64,000 nucleotides of DNA from Paenibacillus stellifer (GCF_000758685.1 NZ_CP009286.1:3998501-4062500), one strand, 5' to 3'. Counted from the first letter of the stretch, positions 37,750 to 47,636 are shown. The notes: generated by a model from the sequence alone, not told the origin. Numbers and translations: made by a program.

Positions 37750-39147
37750 TTAATCAAAACGGACTCTCAGAGCCTGAAGCGTCTCTTCCAGCTTCATGCC
37801 CCGCGACGCCTTGAACAGCACGATGTCCTTCGCACCTACCGTATTCAGCAGCGCAGCTGTCAGTTCGGTTTTATCCGCATAGGCATGCACCCGGTCCGGA
37901 CCGAAGGAGGCTCTGGCCGCATCGGCCAGATGAAGTGACAACGGGCCGTATGTAAAGACCCGGTCGACCTTGGAGGCATCCAGATAAGAGCCGACTTCGG
38001 CGTGAAAGGCTGCCTCATCGGGCCCAAGCTCAAGCATGTCCCCCAGCACCGCGATTTTGGAGCCTGCACTCTTCATGGATTGAAGGACGTCGATCGCGGC
38101 TTTCATCGAGGTCGGACTGGCGTTGTAGGCATCGTTCAGAAGCGTTAGGCCGGCTTTCGTCTGAATCAGCTCGATCCGCATGCCGGTCAGCTTGAGGCCC
38201 GCCAGGCCTTCCGCCATCTTCTCGCCGGTGACGCCGTAATGCTCGGCGACCGCCATGGCAGCCAGACAGTTGACCACATTATGGCGTCCCGGAAGCGGCA
38301 GCGTGAACACCTGGCCGTCATGACGGCTGGAGGTAAAGGTCGTTCCGCCGGGATGATTCATTATGCCGATCGGGTAATCGTCATTTCCCGCCTCAAGCCC
38401 AAAACGGAAGATCTTCATGCCTTCGGGCGCCTTGAAACCCGGCTCCTGCATGACTTCGGCGATCAAAGGCTCATCGCCGTTGCAGATCAGCAGCCCGCCG
38501 CTGCGCAGCCCTTCTACGATCTCCAGCTTCGCCCGTGCGATTTCCTTCCGGGAACCGAGCTGGAGAAGATGCGATTCGCCGATATTGGTAATGACGGCTG
38601 TATCGGGCCGGCCGATCGACGAGAGCAGCGCAATTTCGCCGCGCGCGCTCATGCCCATCTCCAGCACCGCGATATCGGTATCCTCGGGCATGCTCAGAAT
38701 GGTGAGAGGCAGCCCGATATGATTATTGAAATTGCCCTGCGTCTTGTGAACCTTGAATGTGGTCTCCAGCAGGGCGGTGATCATATCCTTGGTCGTCGTC
38801 TTGCCGTTGCTCCCGGTAACGGCAACGACGCGAGGCGCCGCTTCACTCAAGTAAGCGGCGGCTAGCGCCTGCAGCGCGGCCAGTGTATCGCCGACTACGA
38901 CGGCATTCCCCGCCGGTGCCGGTCCCTTACCGGCCGACCACAGCGTTGCTGCGGCTCCGCTCTCAAGCGCCCCCGCGGCGTAATCATGTCCGTCGAAATG
39001 ATCGCCGGACAATGGCACGAACAGGCAGCCGGGCGTGATCTTCCGGGAATCGGTAACGACTCCCCCGATGCGGGTCTCCGGCGAGCTGCCTGGCGAAAGT
39101 TCGCCGCCGCACATGTCGGCGACGGCCCCCAGTGTTCTTGTAATCAA
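37750..39147 (-). CDS. murF: UDP-N-acetylmuramoyl-tripeptide--D-alanyl-D-alanine ligase
   Basis: MurF adds D-Ala-D-Ala to complete the pentapeptide. The 465-aa Mur ligase has the ATP loop TGSNGKTTTKDMI (about 111-123), the MGMSARGEI segment and LNDAYNASPTSM. The TTG start overlaps the murE stop as TTGA, with AAGGGG 9 nt upstream. In B. subtilis murF lies elsewhere; here it is in the cluster, as in many other bacteria. Confidence 0.96.
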   Translation of the reverse strand: MITRTLGAVADMCGGELSPGSSPETRIGGVVTDSRKITPGCLFVPLSGDHFDGHDYAAGALESGAAATLWSAGKGPAPAGNAVVVGDTLAALQALAAAYLSEAAPRVVAVTGSNGKTTTKDMITALLETTFKVHKTQGNFNNHIGLPLTILSMPEDTDIAVLEMGMSARGEIALLSSIGRPDTAVITNIGESHLLQLGSRKEIARAKLEIVEGLRSGGLLICNGDEPLIAEVMQEPGFKAPEGMKIFRFGLEAGNDDYPIGIMNHPGGTTFTSSRHDGQVFTLPLPGRHNVVNCLAAMAVAEHYGVTGEKMAEGLAGLKLTGMRIELIQTKAGLTLLNDAYNASPTSMKAAIDVLQSMKSAGSKIAVLGDMLELGPDEAAFHAEVGSYLDASKVDRVFTYGPLSLHLADAARASFGPDRVHAYADKTELTAALLNTVGAKDIVLFKASRGMKLEETLQALRVRFD

Positions 39148-40631
39148 TGGCTTCTACCCCTTATGGCTTCTTTGGCGACAATGCGGTCGTCGAAATCGAG
39201 AACGGCGCCGCCGATTAGCTGGTAGGTCTCATGACCTTTCCCCGCAATCAATACTACATCTCCGGGGCTTGCCATATCAACAGCTTTCCCAATCGCTTCG
39301 CGCCGGTCCACGATCAGCTCATACCGTCCGCGCTCCACGCCGTCCTCGATCAGTCCCGCCTCGATGTCCTTCAAAATGGCGTCCGGATTCTCGGTACGCG
39401 GGTTATCGGAGGTAACCAGCACATGGTCGCTGTATTTGGCCGCGATCTTGCCCATCAGCGGGCGCTTCGTCTTGTCACGGTCCCCGCCGCAGCCGAAGAC
39501 GGTCAGCACCTTGCCTTCAGCGAATTCGTTCACCGTCTTGAGTACGTTCTCGAGTCCGTCAGGCGTATGCGCGTAATCCACGACCACTGTGTACGGCTGG
39601 CCTTCCTCCACCGCCTCCACGCGTCCGCTGACACCGGGGACGGATTCCAGGCTGCGTTTGATGTCTTCCAGCGAAATATCCTCTAGCAGGCATGCCGTAA
39701 CAGCGGCCAGCGCATTGTAGACATTGAACTTGCCGACCATTTTCAAGGAAATATCAGCTGAACCCCTAAAGGTATCCACATGGAAGGAGGTGCCTTTGCC
39801 GGTTATGGAAATCTGTGAGGCACGCACGTCCGCTTCGCTGTCGATGCCGTAGGTGATCGTCTCTGCCGCAGTCTGTGCCGCGAAATAGACGCTCGCTTCA
39901 TCGTCAGCATTCAGCACGGCGTATTTGCGCTCTTCCTTACGGGGAGAGAGGGCATTGCCGAGTCTGGAGAAGAACAGCCCCTTGGCGGCGCGGTACTCCT
40001 CCATCGTATGATGGTAATCGAGATGATCCTGGGTCAAATTGGTAAAAATTGCGGTCCGGAAATCGGTCCCCTTCACGCGGCCCTGCTCCAATGCGTGCGA
40101 AGACACCTCCATCACACAGCTTTCGACTCCCTGAGTGACCATATCATGCAGATGACGCTGAAGCTCCAGCGATTCCGGCGTCGTCCGGGGCATTGGATAG
40201 CTAACCCCGCCGTAGCGCATTTGAATCGTTCCGATCAATCCCGTCTTGACCCCATGGTCTTCCAGAATACGCTCGATCAAATACGTGGTCGTCGTCTTGC
40301 CGTTCGTTCCGGTGACGCCGATCATCTTCATCCGGCTGCTCGGCGAGCTGAAGAACACATTCGAGAGCAGCGCCATGGCGAAGCGGCTGTCGCCTACCAC
40401 GATCTGCGGCAGCTCCAGATCCAGCCGGCGCTCGACCACAAGCGCCGCCGCACCGGCCGCAGCCGCCTGCGGCGCATAATCATGCCCGTCAACGGTAAAG
40501 CCCGGCAGGCAGATGAACAGGTCGCCCGGCTTCACCTTCCGGGAATCGACCTGCAGATCGGTAATTTCTGTGCCGCTGTCACCGTACAGGCGCGCGGCGG
40601 CCAGACAGGAAGAGAGTTCCTCAAGTTTCAT
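39144..40631 (-). CDS. murE: UDP-MurNAc-tripeptide synthetase (meso-DAP-adding)
   Basis: MurE adds the third residue to the peptide stem. The 495-aa protein has the ATP loop GVTGTNGKTTTT (about 105-116) and the DNPR motif (about 409-412) that marks meso-diaminopimelate specificity, as opposed to lysine-adding enzymes. This agrees with the DapL pathway in the same window. The ATG at 40631 follows GAGGG by 7 nt. It overlaps murF by four bases. Confidence 0.96.
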   Translation of the reverse strand: MKLEELSSCLAAARLYGDSGTEITDLQVDSRKVKPGDLFICLPGFTVDGHDYAPQAAAAGAAALVVERRLDLELPQIVVGDSRFAMALLSNVFFSSPSSRMKMIGVTGTNGKTTTTYLIERILEDHGVKTGLIGTIQMRYGGVSYPMPRTTPESLELQRHLHDMVTQGVESCVMEVSSHALEQGRVKGTDFRTAIFTNLTQDHLDYHHTMEEYRAAKGLFFSRLGNALSPRKEERKYAVLNADDEASVYFAAQTAAETITYGIDSEADVRASQISITGKGTSFHVDTFRGSADISLKMVGKFNVYNALAAVTACLLEDISLEDIKRSLESVPGVSGRVEAVEEGQPYTVVVDYAHTPDGLENVLKTVNEFAEGKVLTVFGCGGDRDKTKRPLMGKIAAKYSDHVLVTSDNPRTENPDAILKDIEAGLIEDGVERGRYELIVDRREAIGKAVDMASPGDVVLIAGKGHETYQLIGGAVLDFDDRIVAKEAIRGRSH

Positions 40632-40704
40632 CTTCAATCCCTCGCTCTACTGATTTCAAATCAGATATCGTCTTTACTCATTCTGTCACATGGTCTTTCT
40701 ATCA

Positions 40705-42630
40705 TTATGGACTTGATGATCCCATATAAATCCGGATTGTTGAACCTCGCTCCAGCCGTGCTCCCGCTTTGGGTGCCTGGTTGATTACCGTATCGCCGGT
40801 TCCGGAACGGACCAGATTAAAGTTCATGTTCATATCCTCGTAAATATCCTGAACGGACGCCCCTACGAGATCCGGCACGGTGTCGATCGGCGTCTCGCCG
40901 TACTTATACACCTTGGAGAGCTGATCGGTCCGCTGCGGCACTTTCATATAATGCAGCGAATCCTCCAGAATGTTCTGCACGATCGGCGCGGCGACGACGC
41001 CGCCGAACTGGATGCCCTTCGGGTTATCGACGGCGGTGTACACAACGATCTGGGGATCATCTGCCGGCGCGAAGCCGACGAAGGACACGATATGCTCCGA
41101 TGCAGAGTACCGGCCGTTCACGACCTTCTGCGCGGTACCGGTCTTGCCACCGACCCGGTAGCCGTCGATAAAGGCCGGACGGCCCGTACCTTTGGCAACG
41201 ACGCTCTCCAGCGCTTCGCGCACCTTCTTGGAGGTGTCTTCGGAGATGACCTGCCGCACAAGCTCCGGCTTGACCTCCGACACCGTAGCTCCGGTGTCCG
41301 GGTTGATCCACGCCTTGGCGACATGCGGCTTATAGAGCTTGCCTCCGTTAATGGCAGCCGACACCGCTGCAATCTGCTGGATCGGCGTCACCGAGACGCC
41401 TTGGCCGAAAGCGGTCGTCGCCAGCTCTACAGGACCGACCTTGGACGGTTTGAACAGGATGCCGTTCTCTTCGCCGTTCAGGTCGATCCCCGTTTTACTG
41501 CCGAAGCCGAAGTTGCGGATGTACTGGAACAGCGTATCCTTACCGAGCCGCTGGCCCAGTACGACAAAGCCGGGATTGCAGGAATTCTCCACAACCTGCA
41601 GGAATGTCTCGCTGCCGTGGCCGCCTTTCTTCCAGCAGCGCAGCCTCGCTCCGCCAACCTCGATGTAGCCCGGATCGAAGAAGCGGTCGTTCTGCAGATC
41701 CACCTTGTTCTCGTTGAGCGCGGCGGCCAACGTAATTATCTTGAAGGTCGAACCGGGCTCGTACGTCATCCAGATCGGCAGATTCCGGTTATATACCGAA
41801 GAATCGTATTCCTTGTACTGTCCCGGCTCATAGCCCGGACGGCTGGCCATCGCCAGAATCTCCCCGTTCTTCGGGTTCATCGCAATCGCCCAGCTGGCGT
41901 TGGCCTGATATTTCACCATAGCCTGGTCGAGCTCGCGCTCCATGATCGATTGAATCTGCTTGTCGATCGTCAGCTCCAGATTCAGGCCGTCCTGCGGCTC
42001 CGCATATTTCTCCGAAGAACCGGGCATCAGCCCGCCGCCGGCATCGGATAGATACGAGATATTCCCGCCAATCCCTTTCAGCAGCTTGTCGTAGACGGTC
42101 TCGATCCCGGTTATTCCCTGGTTGTCGATCCCCGTGAATCCCAAAATATGTGCGGCAAGATCCCCATAGGGATAGAACCGCTTGCTGTCTTCGGCAACAA
42201 CGATGCCCGGCAGCTGCAAATCACGAATGCTTCCGGCAAGCTCCATCGTAATTTTGCGTCCGCCGGGCTGCAGTCTCACCGTGGATTCTCTCTTGGATAA
42301 CAGGGTCGCCAGCTTCTCCTGCGTCATTCCGAGCAGGGGGGCCAGCTTCTCCGCCGTCCCTTCCTTGTCCTTGACCTGGACCGGGATGGCATAAATGGTG
42401 GGCGAGCTGACATTGTAGGCAAGCTTCGTCCCGTTCCGGTCCAGAACCTCGCCCCGCTTCGCCGTGAACGGGATGTTCCGGCGCCATGAATCCTCCGCCC
42501 TTGCAGTCAACTTTTCGCCTTCGGCCAGCTGAACGTAAGCCAGGCGCAGAGCCAGGGCCACGAACAGCACGGCAAGCCCGATCAGCGTCCACAGCATGCG
42601 CCGCCGCGACAAGATTTTCGACACTCTCAT
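40705..42630 (-). CDS. spoVD: Stage V sporulation protein D (class B PBP)
   Basis: SpoVD is a membrane-anchored transpeptidase needed for the spore cortex. The 641-aa product has an N-terminal membrane helix (about 12-32), a PBP dimerisation domain (50-210) and a transpeptidase domain. Its motifs are STFK (Ser294), SCN (350-352) and KTG (496-498). One PASTA domain (about 583-637) follows. This single-PASTA layout and the position before murE match B. subtilis SpoVD. It lies about 108 nt after pbpB. Confidence 0.95.
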   Translation of the reverse strand: MRVSKILSRRRMLWTLIGLAVLFVALALRLAYVQLAEGEKLTARAEDSWRRNIPFTAKRGEVLDRNGTKLAYNVSSPTIYAIPVQVKDKEGTAEKLAPLLGMTQEKLATLLSKRESTVRLQPGGRKITMELAGSIRDLQLPGIVVAEDSKRFYPYGDLAAHILGFTGIDNQGITGIETVYDKLLKGIGGNISYLSDAGGGLMPGSSEKYAEPQDGLNLELTIDKQIQSIMERELDQAMVKYQANASWAIAMNPKNGEILAMASRPGYEPGQYKEYDSSVYNRNLPIWMTYEPGSTFKIITLAAALNENKVDLQNDRFFDPGYIEVGGARLRCWKKGGHGSETFLQVVENSCNPGFVVLGQRLGKDTLFQYIRNFGFGSKTGIDLNGEENGILFKPSKVGPVELATTAFGQGVSVTPIQQIAAVSAAINGGKLYKPHVAKAWINPDTGATVSEVKPELVRQVISEDTSKKVREALESVVAKGTGRPAFIDGYRVGGKTGTAQKVVNGRYSASEHIVSFVGFAPADDPQIVVYTAVDNPKGIQFGGVVAAPIVQNILEDSLHYMKVPQRTDQLSKVYKYGETPIDTVPDLVGASVQDIYEDMNMNFNLVRSGTGDTVINQAPKAGARLERGSTIRIYMGSSSP

Positions 42631-42737
42631 ACGTCAACCCCGCTTTCCCGCAAATAGACATGGCTTCCTGAATAGACGTCTTCAGGCGTTTATCCTTGTC
42701 TCCATGCTATTCGGGACAAACCGAGGTTAGAACAAGC

Positions 42738-45074
42738 CTAGTTCGTTGTCGTAACGGGAGCGCTGGCGGCCTCCCTATCGACTGAGCTGTCTCCGGAAGC
42801 CGGACCGGCGGCAGCACCATCATCTGACGCAGATGACCCATTATCCGCAGCGCCTGCGCTTCTCTTGCCCTCACCGCCGCTTGCCTCGGCATCATCTCCC
42901 GAAGCCTCAGCACCGTCTTTCTGTTCGTTAGGCTTCAGTGTAAGAGTTACCTCCGCCTTGCCGTTCTTCTGGGCAACGGACTGCTCGGTTACGTAACCTT
43001 CGCCGCTCACCTGAATCCCGACCTTAAGCAAGCTCAGAATCTCCAGAGCATCGCGGAGCGATGCACCCTTCAAGTCCGGAATCGAAGGGTTGCCAGTCTG
43101 CTCACTGAGCAAATACACCTTCTGGCCCGTCGCAAGCGCCGTGCCGGCAACCGGATACTGGCTGATCACCTTATCGCCGTTGCCGACGGTCTCGAAATCG
43201 TAGCCTTGATTCAGCAACAACTGTCTGGCCGATTTCATCGTCTGGCCGGTCAGATCCGGAGCTTTGCGCGCTACGGCCGCTTCCGTCTGAGTCTTGGTCT
43301 TCTTATCCTGATCGGTGTATGTCTTGGGAACGCCCATGTATTCCAGCGACTGGGACACGATCTTCTTGAAGATCGGCGCCGCAACGGCGCCGCCGCCGCC
43401 TTCCGTCTTCGGATCGTCGACAATAACGATGACGGCGATCTTCGGATCGTTAACCGGCGCGTAACCGATGAATGACACCACATTCTTCGTGTAGTCATAC
43501 CCGCCCTTCCCGTCAGGCTTGATCGTCGTACCGGTCTTGCCGGCTACCCGATAGCCTTCAATATACGCATGGCGTCCGGTTCCGATATCCTGGTCGGCTA
43601 CAACCTGCTCCAGATAGAGTCCAGTCTGCCTGGCGCTCTCCTCGGTGAGAACCTGCCGCACCACCTCGGGCTTCGTAGTGGTCGCCTTGCCGGTATTGGG
43701 ATCGTCGATTTCCTTGACGATATACGGCTTCATCAGCTTCCCGCCGTTGGCAATAGCCGATACCGCAGCAAGCTGCTGGATCGGTGTGACCTGTACCTTA
43801 CCGTGACCGTATGCCAGAGTCGCATATTCCACATTGTATTGAGGAGAGAGAACGCCTTTGGCCTCGCCGGGGAGGTCGATGCCAGTCTTGGTATCGAAGC
43901 CAAAGTTCCTAATATATTGGACCAGACGGTCTCTGCCCAGCATCTCATAACCCAGCTTGACAAAGGCTACGTTGGAGGAACGCTTGACGCCTTCCAGATA
44001 GCTGATCGTTCCCCAACCGGAACGGTTGATGTCGTGCAGCGGTTTGCTGTAGCCTTTGATCCGGATGGAGCCAGACTGGAACGTTGCGTTCGGATTGAAC
44101 AGCTTCTCCTGAACAGTCCCGGCCAAAGTTACGATTTTGAAGGTCGAGCCCGGCTCGTAAATCGATTTGACCGCGTGATTATAGAAATCGCCCTGATCCT
44201 GCGTCGCCCAGTACTCATTGGGATTAAAGGTTGGCAGGTTGGCCATGCCCAGAATCTCCATCGTGCTCGGATCGGCAGCAATAACGGTCATACTCTTGGG
44301 ATGATACTCGTCGTATGCTTCCTTCATCGCGTCTTCGATGTAATACTGGATCGTGCTGTCGAGCGTAAGCTTCAGGTTGTCGCCGTTCACCACGGGCTTG
44401 AACGTCTCAGCCGCATTGGGGAGCTTCACGCCGTTCCCGTCACTCTGGTAGTTGAGCGAGCCGTTCGTACCTTTGAGCTGCTCGTCGTAAAAAGCCTCCA
44501 GGCCCGCCACGGCCTTGCCCTCCCGGTCAGTGTAGCCAAGCACATGCGCGGCCAGCGAATTTTTCGGATAATAACGCTTCTGGTCGCTGACATAGCCGAT
44601 CCCCGTCTCGCGGATCTCATGCTCCTTCTGGAGCTTGTCGCGCAGGGCGATCACCTTGTCGACAACGGTCTGATCCACCTTCCAGCCTTCATTACGAACC
44701 TCGCGGCTTTTCCAAAAGTTGCCCTTTTCGTCTTTGGCGTCAACCAGTTTTTCCAGCTCGGATACCGGCTTGTTCAAAATCTCGTGAAGCCCCTGCACGA
44801 CCTCGTCCCGGATGCCCTGCGTATGTATCACTTCCGGATCGACGACGATGGTATAGGCAGGCACGTCGCTTGCAAGAACCGTGCCATTGCGGTCGGTAAT
44901 CTCTCCGCGCTGGGCCTTGATGATCGATGTGTGCGCCCAGGTATCACTGGCTTTCTTTTGCCAGAAATCGCCCTGCAGCACCTGAATCCAGAATACCCTT
45001 CCGACCAGAACAAGAAAAAAGAGGGTAATACATCCCCCTATAAACAGCGATCGAAGCTTTATTCTTTTTACCAT
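42738..45074 (-). CDS. pbpB: Septal penicillin-binding protein 2B-type (class B PBP, two PASTA domains)
   Basis: This transpeptidase crosslinks septal peptidoglycan with a SEDS partner. The 778-aa product has one N-terminal membrane helix, the dimerisation domain with RGEITDRNGTVLA, and a transpeptidase domain with STFK (about Ser310), SSN (about 366-368) and KTG (about 513-515). Two PASTA domains (about 603-657 and 662-715) follow, then a low-complexity Ala/Gly/Ser/Asp-rich tail of about 60 residues that is not part of the usual fold. The ATG at 45074 has GAGG 7 nt upstream. Confidence 0.95.
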   Translation of the reverse strand: MVKRIKLRSLFIGGCITLFFLVLVGRVFWIQVLQGDFWQKKASDTWAHTSIIKAQRGEITDRNGTVLASDVPAYTIVVDPEVIHTQGIRDEVVQGLHEILNKPVSELEKLVDAKDEKGNFWKSREVRNEGWKVDQTVVDKVIALRDKLQKEHEIRETGIGYVSDQKRYYPKNSLAAHVLGYTDREGKAVAGLEAFYDEQLKGTNGSLNYQSDGNGVKLPNAAETFKPVVNGDNLKLTLDSTIQYYIEDAMKEAYDEYHPKSMTVIAADPSTMEILGMANLPTFNPNEYWATQDQGDFYNHAVKSIYEPGSTFKIVTLAGTVQEKLFNPNATFQSGSIRIKGYSKPLHDINRSGWGTISYLEGVKRSSNVAFVKLGYEMLGRDRLVQYIRNFGFDTKTGIDLPGEAKGVLSPQYNVEYATLAYGHGKVQVTPIQQLAAVSAIANGGKLMKPYIVKEIDDPNTGKATTTKPEVVRQVLTEESARQTGLYLEQVVADQDIGTGRHAYIEGYRVAGKTGTTIKPDGKGGYDYTKNVVSFIGYAPVNDPKIAVIVIVDDPKTEGGGGAVAAPIFKKIVSQSLEYMGVPKTYTDQDKKTKTQTEAAVARKAPDLTGQTMKSARQLLLNQGYDFETVGNGDKVISQYPVAGTALATGQKVYLLSEQTGNPSIPDLKGASLRDALEILSLLKVGIQVSGEGYVTEQSVAQKNGKAEVTLTLKPNEQKDGAEASGDDAEASGGEGKRSAGAADNGSSASDDGAAAGPASGDSSVDREAASAPVTTTN

Positions 45075-45119
45075 TCGCAAACCTCACTACTTTTTTTCGC
45101 TTGACTGACGGCTCATCGG

Positions 45120-45509
45120 CTACTTGTCATCGGTATAGGACACGTTATGCGGGACGAAGATGGTTTTCTCATCGCTTGGAGACACCCAGCCCCAGGAGCG
45201 CGCCTTGGCGGGCACCTGCTGCTCCAAATCCTGTTTCTGCTTCTGGTAGACTGCGATCTGCTTCTTGTCGGCGGAAATTTTCGAGTCCAGCAACTGCGCC
45301 TGCTTGTTCAAATCATAAATGTGGACGTAACGCCATACCAGGACGGTCCCCACGATGACAAACAGCCCAAGAGTCAGCAGATACAGCAGCTTCTCCTGAA
45401 GCGGAAGCGAGGTGCGCCTTGTGACAACCTTTGTCTTTTCGCGGTAGCGCGGGTTTTGTTTCTGTTCTCTTTGCTGTTCTACTGCCAAATTGCCGCGGGT
45501 ATAGGCCAT
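45120..45509 (-). CDS. ftsL: Cell division protein FtsL
   Basis: FtsL is an unstable bitopic protein of the DivIB-DivIC-FtsL complex. The 129-aa product has a basic cytoplasmic part (about 1-35), a single membrane helix (LLYLLTLGLFVIVGTVLVW) and an extracellular coiled coil (LNKQAQLLDSKISADKKQIAVYQKQKQDLEQQV). AAAGGAG lies 9 nt before the ATG. It lies between rsmH and pbpB as in all dcw clusters. Confidence 0.93.
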   Translation of the reverse strand: MAYTRGNLAVEQQREQKQNPRYREKTKVVTRRTSLPLQEKLLYLLTLGLFVIVGTVLVWRYVHIYDLNKQAQLLDSKISADKKQIAVYQKQKQDLEQQVPAKARSWGWVSPSDEKTIFVPHNVSYTDDK

Positions 45510-45532
45510 CCTTCGACTCTCCTTTTCGTCTT

Positions 45533-46486
45533 TTACAATTTTTCAGCAATGCGCAGCTTGGCTGAACGGGCACGCGGATTGGCATTCAGTTCCTCTTCGC
45601 CTGGCGAGATCGGCTTGCGGTTGACCAGCTTCATCTGTCCTTCGCCGCCGCACACACAGACCGGAAAATCCGGCGGGCAGGTGCATCGGCTGACATAGCT
45701 GTTCAGAATCTGCTTGCAGATCCGGTCCTCCAGCGAATGGAACGTAATGACGGACACGCGGCCTCCCGGGGACAGGCACCGCACAGATGCGTGCAGAGCC
45801 TCTTCAAAAGCGCCCAATTCATCGTTCACGGCGATTCGAAGCCCCTGAAAGCTCCGTTTGGCGGGGTGACCGCCGGTTCGCCGCGTTGCAGCGGGAATTG
45901 CCTCTTTGATAATATCGGCTAGTTCCCCCGTACTATTAATAGGACGCTGTGCCCTTCGCTCAATAATTCTTCCTGCAATCCGTCTGGAGAACTTCTCCTC
46001 GCCGTATTGGAACAGAACGCGGGCGATTTCCTGCTCCGGCCACGAGTTCACAATGTCAGCAGCAGTCAGGGAGGATTCTCTGTCCATCCGCATATCAAGC
46101 GGTGCGTCTTGGTTGTAGCTGAAGCCGCGCTCCGCCTCGTCGAACTGCGGGGAGGACACCCCAAGGTCAAACAGGATGCCGTCAACCTGGGGAAATCCGT
46201 CCTTCTGAGGAACTTCAGGCAGAGACTTGAGCTCTTCCTCAAGGAAGCGGAAATTGCTTCTGACAAGCGTGACCCTGTCCTTGTAAACCGCGAGCTTCTC
46301 CCTGGCGTTATCCAGCGCCCAATCGTCCTGATCGAATGCGATCAGCCGGCCCTTGTGCCCCAGCCGTGAAGCGATCAGGGAGCTGTGGCCCGCTCCGCCA
46401 AGCGTGCAGTCCACATAAATGCCATCCTCCCTGATGTTAAGTCCTTCTGTCGCCTCTTCCTTCAGAACCGTGATGTGGTGAAACAA
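45533..46486 (-). CDS. rsmH: 16S rRNA (cytosine(1402)-N(4))-methyltransferase
   Basis: RsmH (MraW) methylates C1402 of 16S rRNA using S-adenosylmethionine. The 317-aa protein has the SAM-binding [11 protein letters not shown] motif, [12 protein letters not shown], and the C-terminal [14 protein letters not shown] signature. A TTG start with GGAGGG 7 nt upstream begins [11 protein letters not shown]. It lies 34 nt after mraZ. Confidence 0.97.
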   Translation of the reverse strand: MFHHITVLKEEATEGLNIREDGIYVDCTLGGAGHSSLIASRLGHKGRLIAFDQDDWALDNAREKLAVYKDRVTLVRSNFRFLEEELKSLPEVPQKDGFPQVDGILFDLGVSSPQFDEAERGFSYNQDAPLDMRMDRESSLTAADIVNSWPEQEIARVLFQYGEEKFSRRIAGRIIERRAQRPINSTGELADIIKEAIPAATRRTGGHPAKRSFQGLRIAVNDELGAFEEALHASVRCLSPGGRVSVITFHSLEDRICKQILNSYVSRCTCPPDFPVCVCGGEGQMKLVNRKPISPGEEELNANPRARSAKLRIAEKL

Positions 46487-46520
46487 ACTTCATCCCTCCA
46501 GGGCAGTAATCGTTATTAGG

Positions 46521-46958
46521 CTATAATTCAAAGTTGAAATCCACCAGCTTCTCGGCAATCACGTTAAAAGACGCCTCCGACTGCCCGAAGTACTGCTCCC
46601 AAAGCTCCTTGTTCCAGATTTCCACCCGGTTCGAAACGCCAAGAATGACACAGTCCTTATCAAGTTTTGCATACTCTCGCAAATTGGCGGGCAGGGTAAC
46701 CCGTCCCTGCTTGTCCCACTGGCATTCGGTCGCTCCTGAGAAAAAGAAGCGGCTGAACGCACGGGCGTCGGACTTCATCAGCGGCAGACTTTTCAGCTTT
46801 TGTTCCATGATTGCCCATTCTTCCATGGGATAAACGAACAGACAGGAATCAAGACCCCGGGTTGCCACGAAGGACGTGCCGAGCAGTTCACGAAATTTGG
46901 CCGGAATAATGATCCGTCCCTTATCGTCAACACTATGCTGGTATTCCCCCATAAACAT
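46521..46958 (-). CDS. mraZ: Transcriptional regulator MraZ
   Basis: MraZ is an AbrB-like, ring-forming DNA-binding protein that controls the division cluster. The 145-aa product has two SpoVT/AbrB-like repeats: [22 protein letters not shown] at the N-terminus and [19 protein letters not shown] in the middle. It is the first gene of the cluster. Three spaced GTGG boxes lie directly upstream, fitting the known mode of MraZ autoregulation. Confidence 0.96.
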   Translation of the reverse strand: MFMGEYQHSVDDKGRIIIPAKFRELLGTSFVATRGLDSCLFVYPMEEWAIMEQKLKSLPLMKSDARAFSRFFFSGATECQWDKQGRVTLPANLREYAKLDKDCVILGVSNRVEIWNKELWEQYFGQSEASFNVIAEKLVDFNFEL

Positions 46959-46985
46959 AGGCTGCCCACTCCCTAATTCCCTCTG

Positions 46986-47015
46986 ATCTCCACTTTACCC
47001 CACTTTTCACCACTT
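46986..47015 (-). promoter_or_regulatory. MraZ operator: three 10-bp-spaced GTGG boxes
   Basis: On the minus strand AAGTGGTGAA, AAGTGGGGTA and AAGTGGAGAT stand head to tail with an exact 10-bp period, at the predicted transcription start. MraZ proteins of other bacteria bind direct TGGG-type repeats with this spacing, so I infer autorepression. Confidence 0.8.
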
Positions 47016-47016
47016 A

Positions 47017-47045
47017 AGCATAATAGATTCGTCGGTAAAAATCAA
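47017..47045 (-). promoter_or_regulatory. Candidate mraZ promoter
   Basis: TTGATT (47040-47045) and TATGCT (47017-47022) are separated by 17 nt on the minus strand. Transcription would begin inside the first MraZ box. Confidence 0.6.
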
Positions 47046-47226
47046 AAACCTTTTTCCGGTTTTAGGAAAATTCTTCCTGAAAGGATTCACTCCCCATTGT
47101 CCTCATACGCTGCGAAATCCGCATAACAAGCGTAGTTTCGGACAGTCCAACGCCTCTTCGAGGAGCTATTTCTACGTGCGAACGGCGGTTGAGCTGGGAA
47201 GCATTACCACCCATTTCAGCTGTGTA

Positions 47227-47294
47227 CGTTTCAGATGGGTAACGTTTCAGTTGGGCAACGATTCAGTTGAGTAACGATTCAGTTGAGTAACGAT
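47227..47294 (+). repeat. Four tandem 16-bp repeats upstream of mraZ
   Basis: Four head-to-tail copies of a 16-bp unit (CGATTCAGTTGAGTAA, with diverged first copies CGTTTCAGATGGGTAA and CGTTTCAGTTGGGCAA) are followed by a partial CGAT. The last two copies are identical, which suggests recent duplication. The rest of the 680-bp region between mraZ and ahcY holds no credible gene. Confidence 0.9.
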
Positions 47295-47558
47295 ATCCTC
47301 GTGTGATCTTCCAACCGCAGTGCATTTACTTTCCGGTGCTTGGCGAGGCGTAACGGACAAGACGACGCGGTGCGTGTGCCGGTGTATACGTTTGAATGCA
47401 GAGGGTCAGATACATTGTCCCGACACGTCTCGACCGTACGCAAATGGTGACGAAACCTGGCTCTCGGCTCTTCCATAAAATGACGGCGTCAGCTTCAATG
47501 CAGTTTCTCTTTCGCACGGGATGAGCGCATATTCCTGGGACTCCCAATTTTTCCTTCC

Positions 47559-47587
47559 ATTATAATTAGGATAAGATTGGGTGTTGA
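47559..47587 (-). promoter_or_regulatory. Possible distal promoter reading toward mraZ
   Basis: TATAAT (47559-47564) with TCAACA 17 nt upstream (47582-47587) on the minus strand. If active, it would make a leader of about 600 nt that contains the 16-bp repeats and the MraZ boxes. The -35 match is only four of six. Confidence 0.3.
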
Positions 47588-47636
47588 AACCGCAGCGACC
47601 ATCGGGCACGAAACTTGTAATTTCTTATATTTGGAC

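Noticed and set aside
47279..47609. Short overlapping frames on the minus strand upstream of mraZ
   Set aside because: They overlap one another in different frames, cover the tandem repeats and have no ribosome site. The longest (67 codons) has no resemblance to known proteins.
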